64,000 nt of DNA from JAHDCC01 sp964551835. GTDB lineage: Bacteria > Actinomycetota > Acidimicrobiia > Acidimicrobiales > SZUA-35. Positions 28,256-37,042 of this stretch are shown here, one piece after another. A program made the translations under genes and the position numbers. Numbering within the stretch: the first letter of the stretch is position 1; each line of letters starts with the position of its first letter. A model generated the notes under the pieces. That model worked only from the letters and a program-made list of their open reading frames with translations. It was not told where the DNA came from and did not search any database. The stretch covers positions 1 through 64,000 of the forward strand of contig CAZKEM010000054.1 of assembly GCA_964551835.1 (NCBI GenBank), read 5' to 3'.

Positions 28256-28633
28256 ATGCACGGTGCTGTCGCATGGCCATTGGCGGCTATTCTCTTAGTT
28301 ACGGCTGGATCCGTCGAGTATCTCGCTAGCGCTGGATATTTAGGGCTGGTTCTACGCTCCCGGCGCTTCGGCCTACGGACGCCAGCCACCATGATGTCAG
28401 ACGCTTCCTGGAACGCGGGGCACCGAGCTGCTGCGCCACTTCTCGCGATCGCGGGTTTAGGTGCTGGATTGCCCGGGCTAGCTCTTGTCTTCCGGCCCTC
28501 GACTCAATCGGCTACCTTGCTCGTCATGGTTGGCTCAGCTGTCTTGGTCGCGTTCTTTGGTCTGGCCCTATTCACGGCCGACCGGGCGGCCCAAAAGACG
28601 CACTCCACGAGCAGTGTAGATGACTCGACCTAA
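28256..28633 (+). CDS. SdpI-family small membrane protein
   Basis: 125 residues with three predicted TM segments. The core GLVLRSRRFGLRTPATMMSDASWNAGHR matches the SdpI (PF13630-like) signature of a G-x-RT-P-x-T block followed by W and HR. SdpI in Bacillus gives immunity to a toxic peptide, but most members have no known role. I start at the ATG giving MHGAVAWPLA, with AGGAC five bases upstream. A TAGACT -10-like box lies 7 bases before the ATG, so a leaderless transcript is also possible. Confidence 0.75.
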   Translation: MHGAVAWPLAAILLVTAGSVEYLASAGYLGLVLRSRRFGLRTPATMMSDASWNAGHRAAAPLLAIAGLGAGLPGLALVFRPSTQSATLLVMVGSAVLVAFFGLALFTADRAAQKTHSTSSVDDST

Positions 28634-28734
28634 CTCAAACCTGATGCGCAGGTCAAATACCGATATTGGTGGAATATTCGAGGCCGCCACGGAAGCCAAT
28701 ATAGGGTTGCTCTAACCAGTGCAACGTAAGGGGA

Positions 28735-29397
28735 CTAGTCATCAACGCCAAGCGACAACTCTAGAGCCGCCAAGCGACGTTCAAGTTCGGCGACCCGATC
28801 GGCGAGGTTGGCTCCGCCGCCTACGCTACTCGCGGACGCTGGGCGTTGTTGAACTACGGCTTCACTTGAAACGGCTGACGACGTCGACGCTTGAGATTCC
28901 GACGCGATGGCCGTAGACATCGTATGCCGCCAACGGTCCTGGGCCTGGCCTGCCTCCCGACCGATATTGGCGACGAACCGCTCGGGCCTCGCCTCTAGCG
29001 CTGAGAGGATTTCTAGAACCGCGTTGTTGTCGGCAAACTGCACATAGCGTTCCGTTCTGGTCCGAAGCTCGCCATGGGACTGCGGGCCGCGAAGCATCAA
29101 TACCGCCAACACTGCTAGTTCATGCGAAGAGAGGTTGAGGGCTTCGTCTAAAATGTGTTTGTGTTTATGCGTCCGCATACCGGCGCCACGAACAACCCTA
29201 ACCAAACCTTCCTCACGGAGATCTGTCGAGACCTGATCTACCTCTCGTTCTGTGAACGAAACGATTGGATCTCGGCTACTTTTCTGGTTGCAGGCGGCCA
29301 CCAACGCGTTGGTTGAAAGAGGGTAGTGGTCAGGCGTCGTCTGCGATTTCTCAATCAGGCATCCGAGCACTCGAATTTCTTCCGGGGTGAGGTCCAT
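28735..29397 (-). CDS. yceH: YceH family (DUF480) protein
   Basis: 220 residues. Starts MDLTPEEIRVLGCLIEKSQTTPD and contains YPLSTNALVAACNQKSSRDPI, then the second winged-helix LSSHELAVLAVLMLRGPQSHGELRTRTERY, all diagnostic of YceH. Two winged-helix domains suggest DNA binding, but the function is unproven. The C-terminal 60 residues are a Ser/Ala-rich linker and a short heptad-like helix (VAELERRLAALELSLG) likely to be a coiled coil. Confidence 0.93.
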   Translation of the reverse strand: MDLTPEEIRVLGCLIEKSQTTPDHYPLSTNALVAACNQKSSRDPIVSFTEREVDQVSTDLREEGLVRVVRGAGMRTHKHKHILDEALNLSSHELAVLAVLMLRGPQSHGELRTRTERYVQFADNNAVLEILSALEARPERFVANIGREAGQAQDRWRHTMSTAIASESQASTSSAVSSEAVVQQRPASASSVGGGANLADRVAELERRLAALELSLGVDD

Positions 29398-29471
29398 TGC
29401 GCTAACCTAACGGATTTGTGGTGGAAGTTGACTTCACATGACTTCGGCTCGTCCAATATGACGGGTTAAGC

Positions 29472-29897
29472 CTATTCATGAACTCTAGATCCATGCCCGG
29501 CGTCGCGTAAGCCCACCCGCAGCGCATGGGCTACCTCATCTAATTCCTCGTCGGTCACCGCCGAGTTGGCATTCGCAAAATCAAGGTCACGCATCGAATC
29601 GATAGGGGTCAAGTGAATATGAGTATGAGGGACCTCAAAGCCGGCGATCAGTAAGCCGATACGTTCACCGTCGAGAATCGCCGACTGGACCTTAGCCACT
29701 TTCGACGCGACCGTCATTAGGTGGGCGGCCACACCGACGTCAAGGTCGACCCAATGGTCGACTTCCTTCCTAGGAATAACCAAACAGTGACCTCGTTTCA
29801 ACGGCCGAATATCAACCATCACCACACAGAGGTCGTCATCCCAAATGAGTCGGCCTGGGATCTCACCGTCTATGATCCGAGAAAATATTGAAGGCAT
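29472..29897 (-). CDS. HIT-family nucleotide hydrolase
   Basis: 141 residues. Histidine-triad protein that hydrolyses nucleoside phosphoramidates or dinucleoside polyphosphates. It starts MPSIFSRIIDGEIPGRLIWDDD with FSRII typical of HIT proteins; the triad is VPHTHIHLTP (HxHxH). The lysine-containing CLVIPRKEVDHW is also conserved. It lies 58 bases after SulP and 74 bases before YceH on the same strand. Substrate not predictable. Confidence 0.95.
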   Translation of the reverse strand: MPSIFSRIIDGEIPGRLIWDDDLCVVMVDIRPLKRGHCLVIPRKEVDHWVDLDVGVAAHLMTVASKVAKVQSAILDGERIGLLIAGFEVPHTHIHLTPIDSMRDLDFANANSAVTDEELDEVAHALRVGLRDAGHGSRVHE

Positions 29898-29955
29898 AGC
29901 CGAAGACTAGCGGAGAATCATCCGCACTAATACTGACAGTACACCAAGATTCGGT

Positions 29956-31545
29956 CTAACCGGCGACTGGCGCAGCTCGTTCGTTTAACGCTCGGTCGAT
30001 GGCCTCGGCTATCTTGGCGTCGGAATCGTTTGGGCCTCCCGATGTCGAGACACTTCTTGGAGCGATGTCAACGGCAAGCGCTGAAATGGTTTCGATTGTC
30101 GAGATATCGACCGACACAACGGCCGAAAGGTCGACCTCGATATGGTCCACCTCACTGGCGATGGCTTTAGCCCGCAGCTGCTGAGCAAACTGCTTCTGCG
30201 ACAGCAGCCAAAGGAGGCCAACCGGTTTCAACACGGTCGACGCAACCGGCTCGTCCCCTCCTCCAAGCCCCGTGGTCACGGTCTCGGTTTGGTCAACCAC
30301 AAAACGGCGACCCACATGAAGAACAACCGAAAGCCCGATGCCGAGTATGACCGCCCATTGGATATTCGGAGTGGCCGCTACGGTCGCTACCATCGTTAGC
30401 CAGGCTATCAACGCCTGTTTTGGGTCTCGTTTCCACAGTCGATAGAGCTCCTTCGGCTTAATGAGGCGATAGACGGCTGCGAGAACGATGCCGCCAAGAA
30501 CAGCCAGCGGCAAGTCCTCAAGAATAGACGCAAAGCCTAAAAAAGCCAGGACAACTAGACCGGTGATGCCGCCACTCCAACGCGTCCGAGCGCCCGCAAG
30601 ACGATTGACTGAACTGCGAGAAAACGAGCCACCCACCGGGTAGCCGCCAGAGACACCTGAGGCCAAATTGGCCAAGCCCGAACTAAACAGCTCTCGACTT
30701 GGGTTCCATGTCGTCCTATCTTCGTTGGCAAAAACCCGAGCTATCGCCGATGGCTCGGCAAACCCGACAAAGGCGATGACGACGGCCGCCACGAATAGTG
30801 CCGGAATATCCGACCAAGGTAAATCGAATGAAAGAGCGGGAAAGCCTTCAGGAATTCCTACTCTTCCCTCACCGGGCACGGGTATCCCGACCGTTGGACC
30901 GCGGTAGCCAAACCATCGGGTCGCCGCCCACCCAGTAAAAACCGCGAACAAGACGCCGGGAAACAAGCGATGGAGCTTCCGTCCCCCAACCATCATTAGC
31001 ACCGTGACAGCCGCCAACCCTACAGCCGCAATCGACCACGTGCTGGGGTTTCTGACCGCCCATATCGCTGAAGGAATCGTTCCGATGTCAGGAACGTGCT
31101 GCGAAGCCCCAACCGACTTCGGGAACTGAGATGCCATAATCACCACGGCAGCTCCCGAGGTAAAGCCAATCATCACCGGATCAGAAATTAGGTAAGCAAC
31201 CCAGCCAAACCGGACGAGCCCGCACACCAATCTAATCACGCCGACCATGACTGCCAGGAGCGCTCCGGCCAACACATAGTCTTGATCGCCAGCAGAATAG
31301 TCTGCGGCATGAAGAGCGCCGAAGGTCAACAAACTGGTCATGGCCACTGGACCTGTCTGCAAGTACGGCGACGAAGCAAACAATGCAAATATTATGGCGG
31401 GAAGCGCCGCAGCAAACAGCCCGACGTAAAGCGGCATTCCTGCAATTTGGGCGTAGGCCAACGACTGTGGAATAACGACTAACGCGACACTGAGGCCGGC
31501 TAGGAGATCCGCCGGGTGCGGTCTCGGGAAGTCAACTCGAGGAAT
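29956..31545 (-). CDS. SulP/SLC26-family anion transporter with STAS domain
   Basis: About 529 residues. Core domain begins PADLLAGLSVALVVIPQSLAYAQIAG, the highly conserved SulP TM1, followed by GPVAMTSLLTFGAL and a C-terminal STAS domain (VEVDLSAVVSVDISTIE). It probably moves sulfate, bicarbonate or another anion. The start is a problem: the homologous region extends upstream of the first usual start (TTG at 31461, inside TM1) but no ATG, GTG or TTG lies between it and the in-frame stop at 31564-31566. I place the start at an ATT (31545) preceded by AAGGGCAGG, as a hypothesis. A start at 31461 would remove half of TM1. Confidence 0.88.
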   Translation of the reverse strand: MPRVDFPRPHPADLLAGLSVALVVIPQSLAYAQIAGMPLYVGLFAAALPAIIFALFASSPYLQTGPVAMTSLLTFGALHAADYSAGDQDYVLAGALLAVMVGVIRLVCGLVRFGWVAYLISDPVMIGFTSGAAVVIMASQFPKSVGASQHVPDIGTIPSAIWAVRNPSTWSIAAVGLAAVTVLMMVGGRKLHRLFPGVLFAVFTGWAATRWFGYRGPTVGIPVPGEGRVGIPEGFPALSFDLPWSDIPALFVAAVVIAFVGFAEPSAIARVFANEDRTTWNPSRELFSSGLANLASGVSGGYPVGGSFSRSSVNRLAGARTRWSGGITGLVVLAFLGFASILEDLPLAVLGGIVLAAVYRLIKPKELYRLWKRDPKQALIAWLTMVATVAATPNIQWAVILGIGLSVVLHVGRRFVVDQTETVTTGLGGGDEPVASTVLKPVGLLWLLSQKQFAQQLRAKAIASEVDHIEVDLSAVVSVDISTIETISALAVDIAPRSVSTSGGPNDSDAKIAEAIDRALNERAAPVAG

Positions 31546-31921
31546 CGTCGTAAACCTGCCCTTCTACTAGCACTCGTCTCTTGCACCTTAGAAGAGATTC
31601 CCACCCGCGCAAGCCTTAGGAGCTAAAATCCTTCCTAAGGCTAATGTCTTGTGGGCCAAATACTTGGGACGATTTACCCTATTCAAACGTCGGGTATATC
31701 GACGGTGGCGGGCCCGGCGTTCCGAGATCGCCACACACCCAACAATGAGAATTCGCTGAACCGGTCCAGGCGACCTCGCAGGGCATGCAGTTCATCCGCA
31801 AACCAACCCTACGTTGACGACCAGACCTGTTCGAATTCGGAACATAAACCTTCACTCAATTCTTATCGGCTCCTGTCCAGATCTCTAAAGAGTATTGCTC
31901 ATATGGACACGTTCGAAGAAA
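31546..31921. other. Intergenic region between SulP and ABC-2 permease genes
   Basis: About 375 bases without a convincing gene; the small open frames on either strand look random. It contains the perfect inverted repeat at 31612-31642 and the start region of the SulP gene. Nothing RNA-like was recognised. Confidence 0.6.
31612..31642. promoter_or_regulatory. Perfect 10-bp inverted repeat upstream of SulP gene
   Basis: AGCCTTAGGA (31612-31621) is repeated in inverted form as TCCTAAGGCT (31633-31642), with an 11-base A/T-rich loop. It lies about 67-97 bases upstream of the proposed SulP start. A related half-site ACCTTAGAAG lies at about 31586-31595. It could be an operator or a leader hairpin (attenuator) for the SulP gene. 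No T-run follows on the SulP sense strand, so an intrinsic terminator is less likely. Confidence 0.5.
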
Positions 31922-32680
31922 TCAGTTGCGTCCGAACAGCCGAGTCCCAAACGGTATGAAGATAGCAAGAAGGGCGGCCATCCAAGCCATCGACCACAGT
32001 AAAGGCTTCGCAACGGGCAGACCAGCCTCGGTCAGACCCCGAATAGAATCAACAACTACCGTGACGGGTTGGCGTTTCGCGAACACCTGTAACCACCCGG
32101 GCAAACTATCGACGGGGACAAAGGCCGAAGAGGCAAAGGTTGTAAACAGGGTCGGAACAAATGAAGCCGACTGAACGGTCTCCACGTTTGTACTCAACAG
32201 TCCTAGAGTGACGTAGACCCATGAGAACGTGAACCCAAAAAGAACAGCCAGGCCCAGCGCCGCCACCCCAGCCAGGAAGCCGTTTCCGAACCGAAACCCA
32301 ATTGCGACCCCCATCAGGACAATGACGATCGATGTCAGAACGAATCGAGTGGAGTCCGCCAATGTCCGCCCAATCAACACCGCAGAGCGCCTAATAGGCA
32401 ATGAAAGGAATCTGTCGGTCGAACCCTCGTTAGCGTCATGAGCGAGAACGATGGCGGTATTAGAACCGGCAAAAGCTAGTGTCTGAATCAAGACACCTGG
32501 GATCAAATAGTTTGCGTAATCCGTCGTTTCGGTCTGAATGCTTCCGCCAAAAACGAAGTTGAATATTAAGACAAAAAAGACAGGCTGGACGAGCGTGAAG
32601 AAGATCATCTGCGGGTTTCGACGAAGCCGAAGAATATTTCGCCCAGCCATGGTCATCGAATCATTCCATAGTTGGATCAT
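31922..32680 (-). CDS. ABC-2 type transporter permease (DrrB-like)
   Basis: 252 residues, about six TM segments. N-terminal MIQLWNDSMTMAGRNILRLRRNPQMIFFTLVQPVFFVLIFNFVFGG and the ABC-2 motif block WLQVFAKRQPVTVVVDSIRGLTEAG are typical of DrrB-type export permeases. Its start overlaps the end of the ATPase gene by 4 bases, forming a two-gene exporter. Substrate unknown; drug or lipid export is the usual suggestion for the family. Confidence 0.93.
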   Translation of the reverse strand: MIQLWNDSMTMAGRNILRLRRNPQMIFFTLVQPVFFVLIFNFVFGGSIQTETTDYANYLIPGVLIQTLAFAGSNTAIVLAHDANEGSTDRFLSLPIRRSAVLIGRTLADSTRFVLTSIVIVLMGVAIGFRFGNGFLAGVAALGLAVLFGFTFSWVYVTLGLLSTNVETVQSASFVPTLFTTFASSAFVPVDSLPGWLQVFAKRQPVTVVVDSIRGLTEAGLPVAKPLLWSMAWMAALLAIFIPFGTRLFGRN

Positions 32681-33681
32681 TGCTCAACCTTTTGGTCATC
32701 GCCTGCAGCTGAGGCCGGCCCAGACCGCCCGGTGAGACTGAGAAAGACATCGTCCAGTGTTGGCCGCTTAACTGCAAGGTCAGAGAGCTCAATGCCTTGC
32801 CTGTCGACGTCTTGGCTTACCGACACCAGGGCGGCGACCCGATCGTTGACTGGCACAGACACCTGCCCCTGCCGTTCGTCGTGTCTGGCCGGCGACGTGC
32901 CCACTCGAGACAAGATCTCCAACACCTTTTGGCAGTCCTGCTGTCGGGATGGTGTAGCCAGAAGGTAGTCACCGCCGACACGTTGTTTAAGAGATTCGGG
33001 TGTACCTTCGGCGATGACGGCGCCTTGATCGATCACTGTTATGGAATCTGCCAAGGCATCTGCTTCCTCCAAATACTGAGTCGTGAGAAGGACCGTCGTC
33101 CCTTGATCTTGAAGCGTCCGCAGAAACTCCCACAGTTGCTGACGCGTTCGTGGGTCAAGCCCTGTGGTTGGTTCGTCGAGCAACAAGATCTTCGGATAGC
33201 CGACCAGACTTGCGCCGAGGTCAAGCCGGCGCCGCATACCGCCAGAATACGTCTTGACTAGACGGTCGGCGGCGTCCTCTAAGTCGAGGCGTTCCAACGT
33301 TTCGTTAGCGCGCTCACGAGCCGTCTTGCGTCCCAGCTGGTACAGGCGACCGACAATTTCGAGGTTTTCTCTACCGGTTAAGAATTCATCGACTGCCGCT
33401 GACTGGCCAGCCAGGCCAATGGTCTTTCTAATCAGGCCAGCTTCCAAACGAAGGTCGTGTCCGGCGACGGCCACGGACCCGCTTTGCAGCCCTAATAGAG
33501 TCGCCAGTAAACGGACTAGTGTCGTTTTTCCAGCGCCGTTCGGCCCGAGCAGACCACGCACCTCACCTTGTTCAATTTCTAACGACAGCCGCTTTAACGC
33601 TGATACGTCGTCAAACTGATGCGAGACATCATTCACTTCGATGATAGTTGACACTTGGCCCAGGCTAGCCGAGTCCTTCAA
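32677..33681 (-). CDS. ABC transporter ATP-binding protein (DrrA-like)
   Basis: 334 residues. Walker A GPNGAGKTT, Q-loop, signature YSGGMRRRLDLGASL, Walker B ILLLDEPTTGLDP and H-loop region (TTQYLEEADALAD). The DrrA-type C-terminal extension follows (LLATPSRQQDCQKVLEIL... PTLDDVFLSLTG). The start is TTG at 33681, with AGGACGTGA upstream; a GTG nine codons later (VSTIIEV) is possible. It energises the permease at 31922-32680. Confidence 0.94.
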   Translation of the reverse strand: MKDSASLGQVSTIIEVNDVSHQFDDVSALKRLSLEIEQGEVRGLLGPNGAGKTTLVRLLATLLGLQSGSVAVAGHDLRLEAGLIRKTIGLAGQSAAVDEFLTGRENLEIVGRLYQLGRKTARERANETLERLDLEDAADRLVKTYSGGMRRRLDLGASLVGYPKILLLDEPTTGLDPRTRQQLWEFLRTLQDQGTTVLLTTQYLEEADALADSITVIDQGAVIAEGTPESLKQRVGGDYLLATPSRQQDCQKVLEILSRVGTSPARHDERQGQVSVPVNDRVAALVSVSQDVDRQGIELSDLAVKRPTLDDVFLSLTGRSGPASAAGDDQKVEQ

Positions 33682-33689
33682 TCACGTCC

Positions 33690-33695
33690 TATGAT
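33690..33695 (+). promoter_or_regulatory. Candidate -10 box for near-leaderless transcript
   Basis: TATGAT lies 9 bases before the GTG at 33705, so transcription would begin within about 3 bases of the start codon. Leaderless or near-leaderless starts are common in actinobacteria. No good -35 was found. It lies in the 23-base gap between divergent gene starts. Confidence 0.3.
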
Positions 33696-33704
33696 TATTA
33701 GTAC

Positions 33705-34313
33705 GTGACTGATAAACCACTATGTCGACTGTTGCGGAGAGGTTCAGGCTGTTCGAGTGCGATCTCGCGCCTGGACTCGTTGCTGTTAAGTTCCGTGGGA
33801 GCGCTTGTCGCCCACCAAGTCGCCTACTCAGTAGCACCATTGTTTGGTCAAGCATCTTCAGTTGGTCATGGTCATATGGCTTTGGTCTGGAAACTAGCTT
33901 TTCTACTGGCAACCGTAGGCATGACCGGATTTGTCCTACGCAGTCTTCGATCTCGTAACTATCGACTCACAAACCCGTTCTATACCGGTTCGATGATCGC
34001 TGGTAGTTTCACGACGTTGGAGCTCGTCGAACGGGCTGTAGCAGGTATTGCGCCGGCGGCGCTTCTAACCGAACTGGTTTTTTGGCTAGGGGTCGCTGCT
34101 ACGATTCCGATCACGTTCGCCTACGTCGTGGTGTTGCGAACCGTCTCGGAGACTGCTGGCAAGATTTTGGATCGCCGGGTCGCCGTTACATGGCCGTTGG
34201 TGGGCGCGGTTAAGCCACGGACCACCGAAGTGTGCTGTCTTGGCGGGTTTGACTGTGTTTCGTCGCGGTGGAGCCGTGGCCCCCCGGCCCTGAATGTGTC
34301 TATACCTTTATAG
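33705..34313 (+). CDS. Hypothetical membrane protein with multiple TM segments
   Basis: 202 residues with about four hydrophobic segments (LLLSSVGALVAHQVAYSVAPLF, ALVWKLAFLLATVGMTGFVL, TELVFWLGVAATIPITFAYVVVL). Histidines lie near the first two (VAHQVAY, VGHGHMAL). I do not recognise the family. The C-terminal 40 residues look less conserved in style (Cys, Pro, Arg rich). It begins at a GTG without a Shine-Dalgarno sequence and precedes, on the same strand, two genes that look metal-related, so it may belong with them. Confidence 0.65.
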   Translation: MTDKPLCRLLRRGSGCSSAISRLDSLLLSSVGALVAHQVAYSVAPLFGQASSVGHGHMALVWKLAFLLATVGMTGFVLRSLRSRNYRLTNPFYTGSMIAGSFTTLELVERAVAGIAPAALLTELVFWLGVAATIPITFAYVVVLRTVSETAGKILDRRVAVTWPLVGAVKPRTTEVCCLGGFDCVSSRWSRGPPALNVSIPL

Positions 34314-34407
34314 CAGGCCGATTTAGCGGCTAGCCATTTCGGGCGCTCGTACACAAACATCGACGCGCCGTTCGACCATTCATGCACAAATCTTTAAGGA
34401 CGTAACT

Positions 34408-35643
34408 ATGAAATACCCATTCTTGGGACGAAAGATCGCGGTTGGGGTTGTGGTCGCGTTGACCGCGGCCGCATGCGGTTCGTCTAACGCTTCAAGCAGC
34501 GATACGACCGCGCCACGCACCGAATCCACCGACACAACATCAGACGGTACCGAAGTGAGCCGCGACCTTCCCGTACCCACAATCGATGTCACCGTCGAAC
34601 AAGACGCTAAGGCTGGTCAGAACCTGACGGTTGACGTCAACAACTTCGAGGTCGCCCCTGAAGCTGCAAGCACCGAAACCGTCCAGGGGGAAGGCCACTT
34701 TCACCTCTATGTCGACGGCGAACGGACGCTTCGCTTTTACAACGAAGCCATTCATCTCGAACTCGAGCCAGGCTCCCATGAGGTAATGGTCGAACTGAGC
34801 TCGAATGACCACTCAGCTTGGACGCTCGACGGCGAACCTATTACAGCCATGGCATCGATAGATGTTCCAGAGACTGGCGGAGAGGGACACGGACACTCTG
34901 AGACCAACGGCCAAGACGTCGCTGGCTTCGAATCTGAACCATCGGTCGAGATAACGATTACCAAAGACCCGAAGTCCGGTTGGAACGTTCATGCTCCTGT
35001 CGAGAATTTCAGGCTCAGTGCTGAGAATGCTAGCGGTGAACCAGTTGATGGTGAGGGACACGCTTACCTTCTAGTGGACGGCGAAAACGTTGAGCGCCTG
35101 TACGGGCCTTGGTGGCATATCAGCAATCTCGAAGAGGGCGACCATGACATTACGGTCGAACTTCGAGCCAATGACCACGCTGCGTTGACCCTGGATGGTG
35201 AGACTATTGCGGCCTCCGCCGACGTAACTGTTTCGGCTGAAGAAGCCGCCGAACAGGGACACGATCACGGTGATGACCACTCGAAAGAAGAAGACGGCGG
35301 ACACAACCATGGCGAAAGCTCAGGCTCGCTAGCTATTGAAGATGGGCTAACAGAAGCCGATGCTGAATCAACCATCGAATTTGTTGTAGCTGATGGAGAC
35401 ATCGAAGCGAGACTCGACGGCGAGGTCGTCGATGGGGCTATCGAAATCGACTCCGGAACAGTCGTTAAAATCACGACGACCAGCGACGTCGAGGAGCAAG
35501 TTCACCTGCACGGCCATGACGTCTTGGTGGACGTTTCGCCCGGAACTGACGGAGCGATAATCTTCACCGCTGACATACAGGGTACGCTCGAGGTCGAACT
35601 CGAGGGCTCCGGCACCCTGTTAGCTAACCTTCGAGTCAGCTAA
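34408..35643 (+). CDS. His-rich lipoprotein: duplicated domain plus cupredoxin-like C-terminus
   Basis: 411 residues. Lipoprotein signal with lipobox Cys at about residue 23 (VVALTAAACGSS). Two copies of a beta domain (about residues 50-152 and 173-283), each with a GEGH..LYVDGE strand, a later E-G-x-H/D block and NDHSAW(or AALT)LDGE. A His/Asp/Glu-rich linker (EQGHDHGDDHSKEEDGGHNHGE) joins them to a C-terminal domain with EQVHLHGHDVLVDV and FTADIQGTLEVELEGSG, which looks cupredoxin-like. AAGGA precedes the ATG. The histidine content and fold suggest copper (or other metal) binding outside the membrane. It lies 16 bases before the polytopic membrane gene, probably one operon. Confidence 0.85.
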   Translation: MKYPFLGRKIAVGVVVALTAAACGSSNASSSDTTAPRTESTDTTSDGTEVSRDLPVPTIDVTVEQDAKAGQNLTVDVNNFEVAPEAASTETVQGEGHFHLYVDGERTLRFYNEAIHLELEPGSHEVMVELSSNDHSAWTLDGEPITAMASIDVPETGGEGHGHSETNGQDVAGFESEPSVEITITKDPKSGWNVHAPVENFRLSAENASGEPVDGEGHAYLLVDGENVERLYGPWWHISNLEEGDHDITVELRANDHAALTLDGETIAASADVTVSAEEAAEQGHDHGDDHSKEEDGGHNHGESSGSLAIEDGLTEADAESTIEFVVADGDIEARLDGEVVDGAIEIDSGTVVKITTTSDVEEQVHLHGHDVLVDVSPGTDGAIIFTADIQGTLEVELEGSGTLLANLRVS

Positions 35644-35659
35644 CAGATCGTATTTACTC

Positions 35660-36982
35660 ATGGATATCCCAACCATCGTTGCGCATGGAATAGGCTCAAG
35701 GACAGCGTTACCGCTGCCTCTTTGGCAACTTGCCTGGGCGGCAATAGCCGCTCTCGGGTTCTCGTTTTTGGGACTCTCACTACTTTGGAAGAGCCCAATA
35801 ATGGCTTCTGCCGCCGACGGTCGGTCCGTCGGCGGCGCAACGCTGGCCCGGGCATGTACGATTGTCGCCCGTTCGGCGTCGTTTGTGCTGTTCCTCGTTT
35901 GCATCGCATCTGGGCTGTTCGGAGAAGACCAAGCCTTACAGAACCTGACTCCAGTCACCATCTATGTGATGGTTTGGGTTGCTGTACCGTTCCTTTCAGC
36001 CTTTGCCGGTGACCTTTGGAAGGTGGTCAGTCCGTTTGAAACAATCGGCCTAGTCGTCGAACAGCTTCGGGACTCAAAAAGTAGCAAAACTCTGGAACAC
36101 CACTTGTTTGCCGTTGCTACCATCTTTGGGTTTCTCTTTCTTGAACTAGCCCATCCTTCGGGAAGCTCACCTCGAGTCCTGGCATACGCCATGGTGGTCT
36201 ATACGTTAATTGCTACTGGTGGAATACTCATTTGGGGCAACTCTTGGCTTCGTAACGGTGAAGGTTTTGGTGTTCTGTTTCGCTTGATCGCTGCGATGTC
36301 TCCCGTTTATCGGTCACCGTCCGGCGAAATACGGCTTCGGGTCCCACTTGCAGGTCTGTCAACTATTGAGGTTCTCCCGGGGACTGTTGCGCTCATACTC
36401 TTAGCCTTAGCTGGAACGAGCTTCGACGGCTTCTCTGAAAGTGAGGACTTCGTCGATTTAGTCGGGCAGCAGTCGGGTTGGGCTGGGGTATCACCGACCG
36501 TGATCGGCTTGCTGGCCATGTTTGTAATCGCGGCCGGGTTGTATTGGCTGGGTTCGAAGTTTACCTCTAACGTGACCGGCATGTCGGCGACAGATGCGAT
36601 GCGCCTGTTTGCGCCCTCGCTTGTTCCGATTGTTTGGGGCTATCTCTTGGCCCACTACGCACTACTTCTGATTGATGAAACCCAGCGATTCTGGTACCTG
36701 CTGTCGAATCCGTATGGGTCCATCGACGACGCAGGCAATCCGGTTGTGAATATCTTCGGTGCCGCCGGAGGCACGATCGACTTCGAACTTGTCAACCTTG
36801 ACGTGGTTGCCTGGATCCAAACCATCGCAATCTTAGTCGGCCATATCGCCGGCGTCATGGTCGCCCACGACATCGGGATCGACCGGTATGACCGAGTCCA
36901 AGCGATCCGAAGCCAATACGCCATGTTGTTCGTCATGATGATATACAGCGTCGGTGGTTTAGCCCTACTATTTAACGGATAA
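35660..36982 (+). CDS. Polytopic membrane protein of the type often labelled fenitrothion hydrolase
   Basis: 440 residues, about ten TM segments. N-terminal DIPTIVAHGIGSRTALPLPLWQLAWAAI matches what I recall of an actinobacterial membrane family that databases sometimes call fenitrothion hydrolase; the name is probably not informative. Conserved-looking blocks include FAGDLWKVVSPFETI, and AHYALLLIDETQRFW near the C-terminus. In actinobacteria it is often next to a small cupredoxin-like VHxHGYD gene, here replaced by the larger lipoprotein. Role unknown; metal uptake or redox is inference. Confidence 0.85.
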   Translation: MDIPTIVAHGIGSRTALPLPLWQLAWAAIAALGFSFLGLSLLWKSPIMASAADGRSVGGATLARACTIVARSASFVLFLVCIASGLFGEDQALQNLTPVTIYVMVWVAVPFLSAFAGDLWKVVSPFETIGLVVEQLRDSKSSKTLEHHLFAVATIFGFLFLELAHPSGSSPRVLAYAMVVYTLIATGGILIWGNSWLRNGEGFGVLFRLIAAMSPVYRSPSGEIRLRVPLAGLSTIEVLPGTVALILLALAGTSFDGFSESEDFVDLVGQQSGWAGVSPTVIGLLAMFVIAAGLYWLGSKFTSNVTGMSATDAMRLFAPSLVPIVWGYLLAHYALLLIDETQRFWYLLSNPYGSIDDAGNPVVNIFGAAGGTIDFELVNLDVVAWIQTIAILVGHIAGVMVAHDIGIDRYDRVQAIRSQYAMLFVMMIYSVGGLALLFNG

Positions 36983-37042
36983 TGTCGCCGGCCGTGGACG
37001 GCGCGAACCTACAGTGTCACAGCTCCCGTTCATACTGGCTAC

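Noticed and set aside
28634..28734. Inverted repeat ATATTGG/CCAATAT between convergent genes as terminator
   Set aside because: Only 7 bp with a loop of about 27 bases and no T-run.
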